Shown in pieces: positions 34,531 through 45,281 of a stretch of 64,000 nt of DNA (positions within the stretch are counted from its first letter, which is position 1; each line of letters starts with the position of its first letter). This DNA is from Parietaria judaica. Lineage: Eukaryota > Streptophyta > Magnoliopsida > Rosales > Urticaceae. Both the position numbers and the translations under genes were made by a program. The notes under the pieces are model-generated. The model was not told where the DNA came from. It worked only from the letters and a program-made list of their open reading frames with translations, and searched no databases. Where the stretch lies: contig OX940861.1 of assembly GCA_954871525.1 (NCBI GenBank), forward strand, positions 10,648,842-10,712,841, written 5' to 3'.

Positions 34531-37500
34531 ATGTCAGTAGGGGAAAAAGATTCAGCCCAAGAAAGGGTCGACGACAACGAGGGCCAAGATTTGGAAATGA
34601 CGCACCAGGTCCAAATCGATCCACAGAATCCCGATCATAAAGTGGGAATCGGGGTCAACTTGGACAATGATGTCAGAAAAAAGCTAATCAAATTCCTCTC
34701 AAAGAACCACGACTGTTTCGCGTGGTCCTACGAGGACATGCCGGGAATCGACCCGAGCATAACCGCCCATCGCCTCAACGTGGACCCGAGCCATAAACCG
34801 GTAAAGCAAAAGAGAAGAAAATTGGGACCTGACCGGGCCCAGGCGGTAAATGATGAGGTCGAGAAACTACTAAAGACCGGCTCCATCAGGGAAGTAAAAT
34901 ACCCGGATTGGTTAGCCAATACAGTGGTAGTTAAGAAAAAGAACGAGAAGGCAAGAGTCTGCATCGACTTCACCGACCTAAACAAAGCATGTCCCAAGGA
35001 TAGCTTCCCTATGCCTCACATCGACCGCTTAGTGGAGGCGACCTGCGGACATGAGCTCCTGTCCTTCATGGACGCTTTCTCCGGGTATAATCAAATCCTG
35101 ATGCACCCCAAGGACCAAGAAAAGACCGCGTTCATAACAGACCGAGGGATTTATTGCTATAAAGTAATGCCTTTTGGACTCAAAAATGCGGGGGCAACCT
35201 ATCAACGGTTGGTCAACCAAATGTTTGCCGAACAACTCGGAAAAACGATGGAAGTCTATATCGATGATATGCTTGTGAAATCCACCAAAGCCACGGACCA
35301 CGTGTCTCACCTGGAAGAGTGCTTCGCGATACTTTGAAAGTACCAAATGAAGCTCAACCCCGCTAAGTGCACTTTCGGAGTAACATCCGGAAAGTTCCTC
35401 GGTTACCTGGTAACCCAACGAGGAATAGAGGCCAACCCGGATCAAATCAAAGCTCTACTGAACATGCCCTCCCCAAGGACTGTACGAGAAACGCAGAGAT
35501 TGACCGGAAGGATAGCGGCCCTCAATCGATTCATCTCGAGGTCTACGGACAAATGTTTGCCTTTCTACAAAATCCTGAGGGGCAACAAAAATTCGAATGG
35601 ACCGAAGAATGCGAAAAAGCATTCCAAGACCTGAAACGGTACCTGTCAACGCCACCGATACTGTCCCGGCCGATTATGGGAGAATCCTTGCTGCTATACT
35701 TGGCAGTATCTCTCTCGGCCGTCAGCGGCGTAATCGTTCGAGAAGATAGGGGCGAACAAAGACCAATTTTCTACGTTAGCAAATCGCTGGAGGACGCAGA
35801 AACAAGGTATCCCGCCATGGAAAAATTAGCTTTGGCTATGATAACCTCAGCGCGAAAACTCCGGCCATATTTCCAGTCTCATACCATCTTGGTAATGACG
35901 ACTCAACCCTTAAGGGTAATCCTCCATAGCCCAAATCAATCAGGGCGACTGACCAAGTGGGCCGTCGAGCTAAGCGAGTTCGACATCGAATATAAAATTC
36001 GAACATGCGCTAAATCCCAGGTGCTAGCTGACTTCCTGATCGAACTCCCAACGGATGATCCTAAAGGGAAGAAAGGGAACGAAGAATGGCGTCTCGAGGT
36101 GGACGGGGCATCAAATAAGGGCGGATCCGGAATAGGAATACGCTTGATTTCCCCAACCGGAGAGATTTTGGAACAGTCATTCCGGCTAAGATTCCATGCC
36201 ACAAACAACGAGACGGAATACGAGGCACTGATAGCAGGGTTAAAACTGGCCAAGGCAGTTGGAGCCAGGAAAGTTAGAGCCCATTCGGATTCTAAACTGG
36301 TCACCAGCCAAATCATTGGCGAGTATACCACCAGGGACAATCGCATGGAAAAATACCTCGCGGTGGTCAAGGACCTGATCTCTCAATTTGACAAAGTTGA
36401 GGTAGTTCAGATACCACGAAGTGAAAATTCTTCGGCTGATGCTCTGGCCGGACTAGCATCCACTTCGGACCCCGAGGCAAAGAGGATAATTCCCGTGGAA
36501 GTAATAGACGAGCCTAGTGTAAGTCTACACGTCCACAATATCCGAACAGGTGCGGAAGACTGGAGAACTCCCATCCTGAATTATATCCTGAAGGGAGAAA
36601 AACCTCAGGATAAGCAGAAGGCCCAGAAACTCCGCATTCAAAGTGCTAGGTTCTGCCTGATAGACGGAAAATTATACAAACGAAGCTACTCCGGACCCTA
36701 CCTAAGGTGCTTGGGAAAGACCGAAGCTAAAGTCGTACTGCAGGAGATCCACGACGGAGAATGCGGAAACCATTCTGGCGGGAGATCGCTTTCTAAGAAA
36801 GCGAAACGGCAAGGTTTCTTTTGGCTAACCATGTTAGCCGACGCAGAAACTCACGCCAGACGGTGCGACAAATGTCAGCGTCATTCGCCGGCCATACATT
36901 GTCCGGCAGAGAAGTTGTCGTCAGTCTCGGTACCCTACCAATTCATGAAATGGTCCATGGATATAGTAGGACCTTTCCCCTTGGCACCAGTTGGGAAAAG
37001 ATTCCTACTAGTCGTGACGGATTATTTCTCAAAATGGGTGGAAGCCGAATCCTACGCCAACATCAAAGACTCAGATGTGGAACACTATGTGTGGAAAAAC
37101 ATCATAAGTCGCTTTGGATTGCCCAAGGAAATCATTGCCGACAACGGACCCCAGTTCGTGTCAAATAGGTTCCAGAATTTCTGCTATAATTGGAAAATTT
37201 CCCTAAACACATCCACCCCCAAATATCCACAAGGAAACGGTCAGGCAGAAGTCTCTAACCGGACCATCGTGGATGGTATCAAGAAAAGACTTGACACCAA
37301 AAAGGGTCGATGGGCCGATGAGCTCATAGGCGTTTTATGGTCATACAGGACCACCCCGCGGAGAGCAACAGGGGAAACCCCTTTTTCGATGGTATACGGC
37401 GCCGAAGCAGTCATACCAGCCGAGATCGAGGCCCCCAGTCTCAGAAGGGAGTACGCTCCCGACAACGCAGAAATTAACGACGAAATGAGATTAGACCAAC

Positions 37501-37802
37501 TTGACCACGCAGATGAACGACGCGAACAAGCCTTAATAAAAATTACTAACTACCAAAACTCGGTAGCCAAGTATTATAATTCTAAAGTTAAGCATCGCAG
37601 ATTCACCTCCGGGGAATTGGTCCTCAGACGGGTTTTCTAGAACACAGCCGAGCCCAACGCCGGTAAGTTGGGGGCTAACTGGGAAGGACCCTATATCGTT
37701 ACCGAAGTAGTAAAACCCGGTGTATACAAACTAGCGACCCCGGACGGATCAAGAGTCCTTCGGAGCTGGAATGCTATGCACCTCAGAAAGTACTACGCAT
37801 AA
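34531..37802 (+). pseudogene. Gypsy pol: RT, RNase H, second RNase H, integrase
   Basis: RT shows the VCIDFTDLNKACPKD block, GYNQILM, the FGLKNAGATYQRLVN block and catalytic YIDD (about 35258-35270). A TGA at 35335-35337 replaces the expected Arg codon, and a frameshift near 35500 moves the frame to the one open until 37640. That frame carries the RT-linked RNase H (LSAVSGVIVRED, RPIFYVSKSL), then a second, archaeal-type RNase H with Asp in LEVDGASNKG, Glu in ETEYEAL, Asp in AHSDSKL and ADALAGL. Integrase follows with a zinc-binding HHCC region (CGNHSGG, CDKCQ) and D/D/E in WSMDIVGPF, IADNGPQF and NGQAEVSN. A TAG at 37638-37640 is followed in frame by the C-terminal integrase region (GKLGANWEGPYIV) ending at 37802. 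Confidence 0.92.
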
Positions 37803-38232
37803 AAGGTCAGAAATTGACTTCCCATGAACTACGTAATGGCTTGATCCCCAGAGAGTGGGGTACGTAGGCAGTTTGGCCAAAAAACGGCCGAACACAGCCC
37901 CAACAAACCCAACGACCCTGCATGCCCCTATCTCCCAAGTTAAGAGTATCCAACCAAAGGAAGAACTTCGACTTCAAAGAGCTCCCGAGTAATATCCCGA
38001 CACAAGTAAGTGATCTCACTTCCAAAAGGAATTCATTTCATTTTTGAACTCATTATAAAGTAAATCATAGCAAAATCTACATGAGCAGCGCATTCGTCAA
38101 TAACCATTGTCATACGCATTCAAAATATTGTCTACAACATATAAGTCGTAGAAATCATTAAGTCCAGAACAACAAGTCCTTGCATCCACACGGGTACCAG
38201 ACCCTTTCTTTGCAAGTAACAGACTTGCCCGG
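37803..38232 (+). other. Gypsy post-pol spacer
   Basis: Non-coding part of the gypsy element between pol and the nested insertion. It ends with the first unit of a 39-bp tandem repeat. Confidence 0.6.
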
Positions 38233-38237
38233 GTACC

Positions 38238-38949
38238 TGATGCAGCGGAAAATACAACTAGAAAAGATAGATAAAGGTTACCGGGTTAGTCGTCCTTGAT
38301 CGTTGATTCGCTCGCGAATACCCGATCGAAGAACCTTCCTCGCCTATTGATTCGCGCACGAATACTAGACTCCGGGCATCCAATCACCGTTGATTCGCGC
38401 ACGAATACCGGCTCTCAGGCATCAAACTCGACGCTCGCTCACGAGGCTCTCGGATTTGGGGAAAGAAACACAAAGTTTCATTTTTTCATTCATTCCAACT
38501 CTCCCCATTACAAACACAACATGATGCTTTTATAGTGCATCCATAAAACCCTAAACCACAAATGACAAGTAGTTTCTTTAAAATAAAAACGACAACAAAA
38601 TAAATTAAAACGACATAAAATTAAAGATTATATAATTTCCGTTCAAAAGACAAAGTCAGCGTTTTCGGTCTCTGTCGATCCAGTATTACCAGAAATCCTC
38701 ACGCGATCTTGTAGCCACCATCCCGAGCTTCGATTTTATATGTAATTTGCGTAAATCCGATGCTCGAGTCAAAAGATATGGCCGGTCGAAGTTGGGGCTT
38801 TCGCGGGAGACCTTCTCCGAACTTTCTTCCGGGTACGCCTCTCGGATCGCCTCTTCTTCTCAGAACGCCTCTTCCTAACTCGCCTTCCAATATTCCGGGA
38901 TCGCCCTTTCAAACGCCTCTCGGAACATCCGTGAGTTATGCCCGCATCA
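38238..38949 (-). repeat. 3' LTR of the nested TR-GAG element
   Basis: 712 bp; plus-strand start TGATGCAGCGG, end GCCCGCATCA. Differs from its partner at four sites: T/A near 38528, C/A near 38706, T/G near 38735 and A/G near 38862. Confidence 0.93.
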
Positions 38950-40112
38950 TTCTCTCCGGGATGGAAAGAATTCGTCCTCGAATTCGGGGCTGCTCCATTG
39001 GGTTTCGGGTGATTCGAAGGACGCTTTAGGCCCGCATCATTCTCACTGGGTCGGAAAGAATTCGTCCACGAATTCGAAGGTGTGTCGTTGGGGGGCTTAA
39101 GGAGATTCTCGGGGTGGACCTTCTTGGCGATTATGAGCAGCTTGTCGGGCGGCTCATTGTCGAGTTCATCCGCTAGATCCTCGGTCGGTTCATCACGTGG
39201 CTTGTCAAGCACACAAGCGAGTGTCGACAACTTTGTGGGCAGCTTGATTGGAAGCAACATCGAAACTGCCCCGGGCTTCTTCGCCTCCTCATTGATTGGA
39301 GCTACAAGATCAACTCTTGTTCGAAGCTTGCACGACTTGTATTCGTCGACCTTGCTCGGCGCCAAAACCATCTCGACCATTTCCATCGGATCCGAACACG
39401 GCCTGCAAACGACAAGAGCTACGCTGTTGCCCTTGACATTCTCGTCATGGGCCTTTATTTCTTCACACACATCATTGGCATACAAGGTGTCATCATACAA
39501 GGCATCGTCATACACGTCATAAACGGGCTCGTCATACACGATTTTGGCGTGCTCCGTCTCGTTGTGTATGAGATCGTCATACTCCGGATCTTTAAACACG
39601 TGGTCTTCGGGCTCTAACTCCTCGAACAAGAGCCAAATGTGACTCAGAGGGTCATCGCCACTTTCTCTCAAACTCTTGCCATGTGTTGACATTTTTACGG
39701 CTGTTCGGGACTTAGGGAGCGACATTGGCACTCTTCGGGGCACATAAGACATGAGGTGTGTGTTGTAGGGCGTGTCATGGTTGTTGTGGCGCGTTGTGGG
39801 GCTGTTGCGGCTCGACTTGGGCGCTGTTACCCGCTGTCTGGGCGCTGTGGGGGCTGTCTGGGGCATTGAGGCATTTTGTCGAACAGTTGGCGTGCACAGA
39901 GAAGAAAAATTGATTTTTGACGAATTAGAACCTCTCTTCGCCCAATTTTCTTCGTATCTATCTCGGTTTCGCTGAAAACAACACTCCTCTAACCTCCTAT
40001 GCACAGCCTCGACGATTTGTTGGGCTAGACGCTCCATCGATGCATCCAACCTTCCGAGTTTCTCACATTCTTCACCGTGTCTCTGGCGGGAACCGAATCT
40101 TCGCGAAGACAT
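38769..40112 (-). CDS. Gag-like protein of the nested TR-GAG element
   Basis: 447 codons, fully open. Start chosen at MSSRRFGSRQRHGEE (ATG 40110-40112), about 20 nt after the primer site; the upstream in-frame ATG lies in the LTR. The N-terminus has an amphipathic helix-like stretch (LDASMERLAQQIVEAVHRRLEE). The middle is Asp/Tyr-rich (VYDEPVYDVYDDALYDD), reminiscent of the linker between gag and protease in some plant gypsy elements. The C-terminus is Pro/Asn/Ser-rich and then very basic (RRVRKRRSEKKRRSERR). The last 60 codons lie within the 3' LTR. No zinc knuckle, protease or RT motif was found. Function as a packaging protein is inference. Confidence 0.75.
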   Translation of the reverse strand: MSSRRFGSRQRHGEECEKLGRLDASMERLAQQIVEAVHRRLEECCFQRNRDRYEENWAKRGSNSSKINFSSLCTPTVRQNASMPQTAPTAPRQRVTAPKSSRNSPTTRHNNHDTPYNTHLMSYVPRRVPMSLPKSRTAVKMSTHGKSLRESGDDPLSHIWLLFEELEPEDHVFKDPEYDDLIHNETEHAKIVYDEPVYDVYDDALYDDTLYANDVCEEIKAHDENVKGNSVALVVCRPCSDPMEMVEMVLAPSKVDEYKSCKLRTRVDLVAPINEEAKKPGAVSMLLPIKLPTKLSTLACVLDKPRDEPTEDLADELDNEPPDKLLIIAKKVHPENLLKPPNDTPSNSWTNSFRPSENDAGLKRPSNHPKPNGAAPNSRTNSFHPGENDAGITHGCSERRLKGRSRNIGRRVRKRRSEKKRRSERRTRKKVRRRSPAKAPTSTGHIF

Positions 40113-40146
40113 CTTCAAGACTGTCTTCGAAGCTCTGATACCAAAC

Positions 40147-40858
40147 TGATGCAGCGGAAAATACAACTAGAAAAGATAGATAAAGGTTACCGGGTTAGTC
40201 GTCCTTGATCGTTGATTCGCTCGCGAATACCCGATCGAAGAACCTTCCTCGCCTATTGATTCGCGCACGAATACTAGACTCCGGGCATCCAATCACCGTT
40301 GATTCGCGCACGAATACCGGCTCTCAGGCATCAAACTCGACGCTCGCTCACGAGGCTCTCGGATTTGGGGAAAGAAACACAAAGTTTCATTTTTTCATTC
40401 ATTCCAACTCTCCCCATTACAAACACAACATGATGCTTATATAGTGCATCCATAAAACCCTAAACCACAAATGACAAGTAGTTTCTTTAAAATAAAAACG
40501 ACAACAAAATAAATTAAAACGACATAAAATTAAAGATTATATAATTTCCGTTCAAAAGACAAAGTCAGCGTTTTCGGTCTCTGTCGATCCAGTATTACCA
40601 GAAATCCTCACGCGATATTGTAGCCACCATCCCGAGCTTCGATTTGATATGTAATTTGCGTAAATCCGATGCTCGAGTCAAAAGATATGGCCGGTCGAAG
40701 TTGGGGCTTTCGCGGGAGACCTTCTCCGAACTTTCTTCCGGGTACGCCTCTCGGATCGCCTCTTCTTCTCGGAACGCCTCTTCCTAACTCGCCTTCCAAT
40801 ATTCCGGGATCGCCCTTTCAAACGCCTCTCGGAACATCCGTGAGTTATGCCCGCATCA
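40147..40858 (-). repeat. 5' LTR of the nested TR-GAG element
   Basis: 712 bp; plus-strand start TGATGCAGCGG, end GCCCGCATCA. A TATA-like TATATAAGC lies on the minus strand near 40436-40444; the other LTR carries TATAAAAGC there. Confidence 0.93.
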
Positions 40859-40940
40859 GTACCATACCCTTTCTTTGCAAGTAACATACTTGCCCGGGTA
40901 CCATACCTTTTCTTTGCAAGTAACATACTTGCCAGGGTAC

Positions 40941-41519
40941 CTTACCCTATCAAATCCTACCCCTAAAGACCCCCGCGCCTAGCTCAGCCTCGGAGGTTAC
41001 TACAGAACTGCTCGAAGAATAGTACCGAGCAAACAAGCATCTACTCCCCAAGGTACTACGAATCCTATTTCATTTTTAGCTACTCTTGAGCTCGTGTAAG
41101 CTAGATCGTATCAAACCTTTTTTTTCTAATGCATGTAGTAAGATCGGAATATTTGATCTTGCAAAATTGACAAAATATTCTGGTCGGATACTCCGATCAA
41201 AAGCTCCACCAAGTAGAGCAACAAATTGCTACTCACAATGTTTACAAAAAAAAAAAAAAAGGCTAATTATTCTAATTTCTGCAAAAAAGATTAGCAATTT
41301 ATTATTTACAAAAATATTTGCGAAAAAGGACAAATTATTATAAAGGCCCTAACCACGGGCAGAGTATTGGCAAAATAAGAAAGAAAATTACAAAAAAAGG
41401 GTTCAGATCCCATGACCTGCCCGGAATAAAGCCCTAACCACGGGCAGAAACGATGTTCGATACTTATTCAGAAATAATAATAATAAAAAGAGCAACAAGC
41501 TCAGAGATGGCTGCCTTCT
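40941..41519 (+). other. Gypsy internal spacer
   Basis: Non-coding gypsy DNA between the tandem repeats and the antisense gene. It contains two CCACGGGCAGA words (near 41353 and 41438) of the CGRSCAGR type and an A15 run near 41248. Confidence 0.6.
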
Positions 41520-44466
41520 CTAGGCAGCGTCGGAAGAGGCCTCTGCTCGATGGGTTGATTCCGTCGGGTTCGGCTCGGTCGCACTCGATTTGGTCAGGGG
41601 ATGCACATTCGGCTCGGACGGGGTCAGTTCGGGCAAGGTCGGGTTGTCTTCGGACAGAGTAACTTTAGGCTCTATCTCGGATTCACTCGGGGTCGGCTCA
41701 ATAGAGGCACTCTCTTCCGGGAGGATCGCTGCGTTTAGGCTCGGCTCGGGATCTGCAAGACCAGCACCCTCTGTCAGGTCGAACTCAGGAGAGAGAGCTG
41801 GAGAGTCCACCACGGGTGCCGGTTGCCCGGCCAGGAGGTCTTCATACGTAGACTTGTCCTCCGTGAGAATTTCCAGCTCGCCCGAAAAGTCGGTGAGTTT
41901 ACCCTCGAGTATCTCACCAATGATCGCCATGTTGCCCTAAACCTGATGAAGGATCTTGGTATCGTGCGCAATCTTCTCGTGGTTAGCAATCACCGCGTCT
42001 CTTTGTTGTACGCGCTTGCGATACTTGCGCCGAGCAGCCTTGGCGGCCTCCTTCTCAGCAGCCGCCTTCGCCCGAGCCGCGGTCAGCTTATCATGGGTGT
42101 AAGAATGATCCACTTTCAATGCGATCGTCTCCTCGCGAAGCTCCCTCATGCTGTTCCTAGCCCGGCCCAACGCAGCATCAGAGGTGGTGAGCAACGCAAG
42201 AGCCGTTTTCTCGACCGTCTGGGCCTCGGAGACCATAGCAGAAGCACTGACCAGCTTCTCCCGAAGGTCCACCTCAGTAATCTCCAAGGCCTTAATCTTA
42301 TGGTCCCTCACCCCGACCAAGCGCTTCAATTCAAGGACCTCCCTGTCCCTCAGCGCCAGCTGCCCAGAACTATTTTCTAGCTCGGCGTTCACCCGGGCTA
42401 GATCTTTTTCCTTCTCGGCCAGATCGGCCTTGATCCCCTCCCCCTCGATCGGCGAGATCGGCGTCCTCATATCTGAGAACCAGCTCGTTGGCATATGCTC
42501 CGAGCTGCCAGCAAAAATAGAAAATAAAAAAAAACGCAAAAAAAAAAAGGAAAAGCGTGATAAAAAGCACCTCATTTACCTTGGCATGCATAGCAGCAAA
42601 AGCGTTGTATGCCCAAGGCTGAGTGACATCATCATCCCTCACGGGAGAAATTCCCTCGTTCGTCAGTTGCTTCATCAAGTTCCCAACTATCTTGGGAGCC
42701 TCGTGAAGACCCTTCTCGCCATATCAGGCGACCTTGGCGACCCTCTTAACCTCAGGATGAGGGTCTGAACTCCCTGCTCGGGCGGGCTGAATCTCACGAC
42801 CCGTTTTCTCCGTGCGCCGATCGGAGATGTTCCCGAGCAAGACCCGGTCGCGACCAGCCGTCTTCTTATAAGCAACTCCTTTCTTCCCCGAACCTTGAAT
42901 AAGAGTTGGAGGTTTGGAGCTGCTAGATTGAAGCACCTCGGAAAAAGACTTGGTCGCAGTCTCACCCCCAACCCCTTGAAGATCATCTCCCTTCGACTTT
43001 TTACGAGCCACATCCTCCTCAGCGGAGCGAACCCATTTACCCTGGCTCTGCGAGCTCGCGACCTCAGCCGGTGCGAGCCCAGAAGTAGGCAGGGGCTCGG
43101 AAACCCTGGTCGGCTCCAGAGTCGGCTCTTCGTCAGAAATTTCGACGAACTCCCTCTCTGCGACAGCCCGGGCAGCTTCTTGTTCGGCTGCCGAAAGAAC
43201 AGTCCCCTCCAAGACCTGCTCCGACGCGACCTTCGGGCCGAGAGTTGCCTTGGGTCCCCCTACGGGCAAAGTAGGAACCGACCCCCGGGTCTCCCCCTCC
43301 TTAGGAACCTCCTGAGCCTTCTCGGAGAATTTCTTCACTCCCTTAGCCACCTCGGGCCGAGCAGAAACCTTCTCGGTCACATGAGTGACCTTCTCTTTCC
43401 CCTTTCCTGGGACCATTTTGGCCCGATCAGGAACCCTTCCGACCACCTGAGTGGTTTTCTCCTTCCCCTTTCCGGACGCAGCAGCCTTGGTGGCTGCTCG
43501 CTGAGCCCTCAATTCTCGATAGTTGAGCTCGCCAGTCATATCTTACGAGCAGAATCTATTAGTAGATATTCGGAAAATAACAAAAAACAAGACCCAGTTT
43601 AGAAAATCTACCTTCCTCCTCGGAACTGCTTGAACCTTGATCGTACTCGACAAAGGTGCAACTGGGCCCAGGACGCCAAACCCCAGAAGCAATGAATCTC
43701 TCCTCGGTAAGAACCTTCCACTCAATACCACCTTCAGGGAACAGAACTTCGTGCTTAGCAATCCACTCCTCTCCAAGAGACCTCGACCTCACCTTCTTTC
43801 CTTTCCGATCTGAAAAACACAACGAGCAAATATCAGAAAAAAGGAAGTGAACAAGATGGAAACCCGAGCAAAAGACAGAAGAAGATTACCAATATTATGA
43901 GCCCATTTATTCACATAGGAATCCCAAGTACCAAAGGACCCCGAACAAGGCTTAAAAAAGAAATATCTGTCCTACCACCCGTCATCTTTGTTCGGAATGC
44001 CTCTAATAAAATCACCCTTATGACCCTTGACCGAAATGTAAAACCTACCCTCGGCCCTAGAATTTTTCTTAACCGTAAAAACTGCAAGCATATCGAACAG
44101 CGACAGGTTACAACCCTCTTCCCTACATCTAACTAGGTAAGCAAACAGAATCCTATAGCAATTCGGACTCAACTAAGCCAAAGAAATATCTAACTGATTC
44201 ACATACCTAAGAATGGGCTTAGGAATCGGAAATCTCAACCCACAATCCTGAAAATACCTCTCATAAATGCAAACCCAGTCATCTTTTATCGAGTCCGCAA
44301 ATTCATCAGAACCTGGAACCCGAAGAGGGATAGACTCTGGAATACCATACTCCGACCTGAGTCGAGGGATATCCACTTCCCTCAGCCTAGACCTAGGAGA
44401 ATCAGTTTGAAGGAATTCCGAGACCAAGACCGAACCCTTAGCCTTACTCTTCTTACCATCAGCCAT
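41520..44466 (-). pseudogene. Antisense spliced gene of the Tat gypsy element (putative gypsy-type transposon protein)
   Basis: On the strand opposite gag-pol, four exons are inferred: 44466-43890, 43809-43612, 43541-42580 and 42504-41520, with three GT-AG introns of 80, 70 and 75 nt. Phases agree (1, 1, 0), which supports real splicing. The start is MADGKKSKAKG. The N-terminal domain (IPLRVPGSDEFADSI, VCIYERYFQDCGLRFP, LSPNCYRILFAYLVRC) matches the family called 'putative gypsy type transposon' (PF04195 by recall). Then come a Lys/Glu-rich low-complexity part, a long coiled coil (EKEKDLARVNAELENSSGQL onwards) and an acidic Pro/Ser/Glu-rich tail, about 900 residues in all. Stops at 44173, 43972, 42724 and 41937 and a one-base shift in a G-rich run near 42440 make this copy dead. 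Function in the family is unknown. Confidence 0.8.
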
Positions 44467-45267
44467 TTTTTTCACAAAACTTAAAAAAGAGCTTGCACAC
44501 AAATACCCAGAAACCCAGAAAAAGCCAAACCTAAGTCCCCAAACACAATCCCAAACCCGAAAATACCTGGTCCTGGTCGAAAAATAGCAACAAATCCTAG
44601 AACAAAAGAAAGGAAATGCAGGAAAAGGAAAGAAACCTGGAAACCCTAGGACAATTTTGCTCGAAGGTTGCAGAAAAACAATGGCGAAGAAGAAGCTTTT
44701 TCCTTGTCTCGAGTGCGAAAATGAAAAAAGAAGAGAGAGAGAGGCTTAAATAGAAGAAGGAAATGAGCAGTTACATGAATGCGAAGAGACACCTCGGGCA
44801 GAGTTGAGGAGAAATTGATTGGACCTCTGCAGAAAAACACTTGAGTGTTTTTATAATCGAAATTCGACCTGAATCGCAAGGCTAGGGTTCCCTCGATTCT
44901 CGCGCCGAAACCATCCAACGACTGGGACCAATTCCCAGATCGTGACACGTCAGCGCAATGATAAGCTGACCAAGTCAGCAGAAGTCGAAGAGATTATCCT
45001 CTTCTTCGAATCACGAGCAAAACGACACGTGTCGTAACTGCTCCCTCCAAAAAGTTCGAAATCATTTCGATTTCAAAAGAAATTGCACCTCAACCCCTGG
45101 AGAATAAGATATTATCATGAAAACAATTCTAGTGTCCCTAAATTAATTTATTTTTGTGGAAAAAGTCATAAATATCTCTGATTTCGCGAATTTAATTAAT
45201 TTTCATCACGAATTTTTACATGATTTTGTCAAATTTATACTATAAATAATATTTCATATTTTTTTAT
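44467..45267 (+). other. Gypsy region between antisense gene and 3' LTR
   Basis: No sense-strand ORF with known motifs. It must contain the promoter of the antisense gene if that gene is transcribed from within the element. A minus-strand GCCTCTCTCTCTCTTC tract lies near 44727-44745, and TTTAAATAG-like TATA-box words (minus CTATTTAAGCC at about 44744-44753) are possible core elements. Confidence 0.5.
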
Positions 45268-45281
45268 AGTAGGGGGCTATC
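45268..45281 (+). other. Polypurine tract of the gypsy element
   Basis: AGTAGGGGGCTATC lies immediately before the 3' LTR; the GGGGG core fits a plus-strand priming site. Confidence 0.75.

Larger units (their letters stand above)
38238..40858 (-). mobile_element. Non-autonomous LTR retrotransposon with one gag-like ORF (TR-GAG type), TSD GTACC
   Basis: 2,621 bp, minus orientation, with two 712-bp LTRs differing at four positions by eye and a perfect 5-bp duplication GTACC (38233-38237 and 40859-40863). The internal region is only 1,197 bp. On the minus strand the 5' LTR (40858-40147) is followed three bases later by the initiator-Met primer site TGGTATCAGAGC (plus 40132-40143). A purine-rich GGAGAGAA tract precedes the 3' LTR. 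One ORF, no pol. Small LTR elements encoding only a gag-like protein are known in plants as TR-GAGs. Inserted recently into the gypsy element's tandem repeat. Confidence 0.92.
38195..40945 (+). repeat. 39-bp tandem repeats of the gypsy element, split by an insertion
   Basis: Units resembling GGGTACCATACCCTTTCTTT followed by GCAAGTAACATACTTGCC occur at about 38198-38237, 40859-40900 and 40898-40940. The nested element at 38238-40858 entered at the GTACC of one unit. Tandem repeats in the post-pol region are usual for large Tat elements. Confidence 0.8.

Noticed and set aside
39082..39522. 146-codon plus-strand frame in the nested element
   Set aside because: Shadow of the minus-strand gag-like ORF, which starts just after the primer-binding site.
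42148..43602. Plus-strand frames of 206 and 235 codons
   Set aside because: Shadows of the antisense gypsy gene, whose minus-strand exons have consistent splice phases.
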